From Sesamum alatum (Eukaryota; Streptophyta; Magnoliopsida; Lamiales; Pedaliaceae): a stretch of 64,000 nt of DNA. The stretch spans positions 7,376,367-7,440,366 of the forward strand of contig JACGWO010000012.1 of NCBI GenBank assembly GCA_034509735.1, written 5' to 3'. How positions within the stretch are numbered: position 1 is the first letter of the stretch; each line of letters starts with the position of its first letter. Below the pieces are notes generated by a model that made no database searches, was not told where the DNA came from, and was given only the letters and a program-made list of their open reading frames with translations. This document shows positions 60,001-64,000 of this stretch, in pieces. Position numbers and translations under genes: made by a program.

Positions 60001-62004
60001 ATGGCTGCAGCAGGTTCATCATCAGGAGGTGGTGGAGTTCCCCCAGGATTCAGGTTTCATCCGACGGACGAGGAGCTTCTGCACTTCTACTTGAAGAAGA
60101 AAGTTTCATTTCAGAAGTTCGACATGGAGGTCATAAGGGAAGTGGATTTGAATAAGATAGAGCCCTGGGAGCTACAAGGTCCGTTTCATCCCTCTAATTA
60201 ATTTCTCATTCATTCTTTTTCAACTCCATCCTCTCTAAATTAATTAACTCTTGATGATTCATCATTTTTACATATATTCTCTAATGGAATTTTAATCAAG
60301 AATTAAAAACAAAAACATTAATATATAATTAATGGGAGACAAATTAAAGATATACATATATATATATAGCAGTTGCCTAATTGTTAGTTGGTATCATGCA
60401 TGTATATATAACCGTATGCTTAATTATATTGACATTGACATATAACATTTTTTCCTTAAAATTGCTTGTCATCATGTATATATATTAGGTAAATGAGATC
60501 GAATTACATATTTTAATTAGTTGTATATATGATAACCTCTTGAACTCTTTCGAATTAGTTAAATTAATTAAGAGGTGAATAATATTTGAACTACTCAAAT
60601 ATGGGCATGTGCATGCGCGGAGAAGGATCATGAAAGATGAAAAACAAATCCTCGTAAATACTGTAAATATGCAGGTGTACTGTACTTAATGAATTAATTG
60701 TTGATGATATTATAATTCTAAGTTGACATATAATTCGTTAAATCCTGTCCCTCGCTATCGATCTGTATTTGATCTTTTTGCCATACTTGTGACGATTCAT
60801 TGTATTATTACTCGAGTAAATTAAGCATGTAATAATAGTATGATGTGGATCCGGGTCCATATATACTGCAGAGAGGTGTAAGATCGGGTCTACCCCACAA
60901 AACGAATGGTACTTTTTCAGCCACAAAGACAGGAAATATCCGACAGGGTCCCGGACAAACAGGGCCACAAGTGCGGGATTCTGGAAAGCTACAGGCAGAG
61001 ACAAATGCATCAGGAACAGCTTCAAGAAGATTGGAATGAGGAAAACCCTTGTGTTCTACCGTGGTAGAGCTCCTCACGGCCAAAAGACTGACTGGATTAT
61101 GCATGAATACAGGCTTGAAGATTCTGATAATGATCCTCAACCCACTGTAAGTTGGTCTCAGTCATCCAAGCACAAGTCGGCCACTCCACACACAAAATTA
61201 ATTAACACAAGTCTTCATGTATATATATATTTATTCATGCATGCATCCCATAACCCTCATGATGATCATGATCAGGAGGATGGATGGGTTGTTTGTCGAG
61301 TATTCAAGAAGAAGAATCTATTCAAAGTTGGGAATAGTGAAGGCGGAAGCCACATCATTAATGGTGGAATGAGCACGATGAACAGTTGCGATCAGCTCAA
61401 CATGAGCAGTGTCAGTGCATCAACCAGCTGCACCCAATCTCGATCTCTCTTCACACAAAGAAACAATGCTAGTATTAACCAGTATTTGCTGCATCCACAG
61501 CATGCTGATCTTAACTATTCCCACATCCCAGTGTCCCCACATCATCATCAATATCCACAACTTGAAGCCCAGAACTTCATTTCCACCCACAACCACATTA
61601 AGCCATTAATGTTGACTACCACTAGTAATTACGATCATCATCAGAATTTGTCAGCTCTACCTTCTACTACGTCTACAGATTATGACCATCACCAGTCCTC
61701 CGCTGTGATCACGAGTATGCAGGTGAAACAGTTCATGTCGTCCAATCCCAACACCAGCACCAGAGATGATTGTGAGAGCGCAAGTCCAGCACCTGCTTAC
61801 CAAGCTTCTTGTGAGCCCGGAATAGAGTGTGATCAATCGTCTCAACCCATGGTAGCTAGAGATCATGATCAGAATTTGAACGACTGGGATCGCCTTGTAA
61901 TTACTACTTCCCATCATCAGGATGCAAATCCCACCTCCTCCATCAACCAAATCAATCCATTATCACTGCGAAGTGAGATGGACTTCTGGGCTTATGGCAA
62001 GTAG
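60001..62004 (+). CDS. NAC transcription factor, BEARSKIN/SOMBRERO group
   Basis: Three exons, 60001-60178, 60872-61146, 61276-62004, join in phase to 393 residues. The NAC domain fills residues 13 to about 165. Subdomain A is [20 protein letters not shown], followed by [20 protein letters not shown] and PWELQERCKIG. Then come [71 protein letters not shown] and [41 protein letters not shown] and the final MDFWAYGK point to the SMB/BRN1/BRN2 clade, which controls root-cap cell maturation and cell-wall change. The C-terminal half is His/Ser/Asn-rich, typical of the activation region. Intron positions match the usual three-exon NAC pattern. It ends 272 bases from the convergent LHCB5 gene. Which clade member it is cannot be decided here. 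Confidence 0.95.
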
Positions 62005-62276
62005 TGCTTTCTTCATTTACTCTCCAAATTTCCGTTAATGACAAGGAACCACAATACGGAAAAGAAAATCGTTTGCATGGTTGTGTAACATTATTTGCTC
62101 TATTTTTTCTTCTTTTTCTTTGTCTTTTTGTATTTAATTCGATTGGATCATATATATGATAATTTGATAATGATGTGGTAAAGAGTCTCCAAATACAACC
62201 ATATTGGTTAAGTGCCTCGAAACGTCTCATCAGATTATACAATATCCAAGTTTCAGAAAAAAATGGCATATACAAA

Positions 62277-63806
<1,530 letters not shown>

Positions 63807-64000
63807 TTCAGGGACTGCAGGTTGATGAGATTCAGAGTGGAGCTGAAACTGAAATTCCGAAACGCTAACTAAAAAGCTATCATATGTGGATGTAAACGAG
63901 CCAAGTAGGATTCTGGTTCTTGTGCTTTGATTGGTCTGCACAGAAGATGCGCAATCTGACGTGATGAGGTTGCAGATCATGGTGCTGAGGTGGAATATTA
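63807..64000 (-). promoter_or_regulatory. 5' flank of LHCB5 with CCAAT and ACGT-core motifs
   Basis: On the minus strand a CCAAT box (63934..63930, in ACCAATCAAAG) and TCACGTCA (63964..63957, an ACGT core like light-response G-box/as-1 types) lie 125-160 bases before the start codon. No clear TATA box is seen, as is common for photosynthesis genes. The window ends here, so the promoter is partial. Confidence 0.5.

Overview
This is a plant nuclear window, almost certainly from a eudicot. It is AT-rich, its genes are split by GT-AG introns, and it holds typical plant families (CP26 antenna protein, NAC factor, GDSL lipase, NRT1/PTR transporter, GT31 galactosyltransferase). The space between genes is filled with plant MULE, CACTA, hAT, Ty1/copia and Ty3/gypsy elements. 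I cannot name the species; an asterid would fit the look of the transposons, but that is a guess.

Layout. 1-3044: two minus-strand genes, the first coding exon of an organellar RAD52-like protein (running off the left edge) and a complete three-exon GDSL esterase/lipase. 3045-36691: a gene-free transposon block. In order it holds a small MULE (3894-5560), a CACTA element with a decayed transposase (5707-10801), a large MULE with a decayed mudrA-like gene and an opposite-strand GRF zinc-finger remnant (11693-18443), a third MULE family (18628-21199), a tiny CACTA-like element, two Ty3 remnants with tRNA-Asp-type primer sites (one cut by a hAT MITE), a Tekay-like chromovirus end, and two copia remnants on the minus strand. 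38358-41003: an intact five-exon NPF transporter. 41764-53908: a copia element with both LTRs and a perfect target-site duplication. Inside it sit a hAT element, a piece of plastid DNA (3' end of 16S rRNA plus spacer) and a complete chromovirus with its own LTRs. 56184-63806: a gene-rich end with a seven-exon beta-1,3-galactosyltransferase, a BEARSKIN/SOMBRERO-type NAC gene, and convergent to it the six-exon LHCB5 (CP26) gene.

The five complete host genes have open reading frames that join in phase across every proposed intron. They look functional and belong to unrelated pathways, with no operon-like logic. Nearly all transposon coding regions carry stops, frameshifts or deletions. I found no convincing new biological system. 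The most informative structures are the nested copia/chromovirus/plastid-DNA stack, the three unrelated MULE families with 9-bp duplications, and the MULE carrying a GRF zinc-finger gene. Exon borders were set by eye from splice signals, reading frame and family resemblance.
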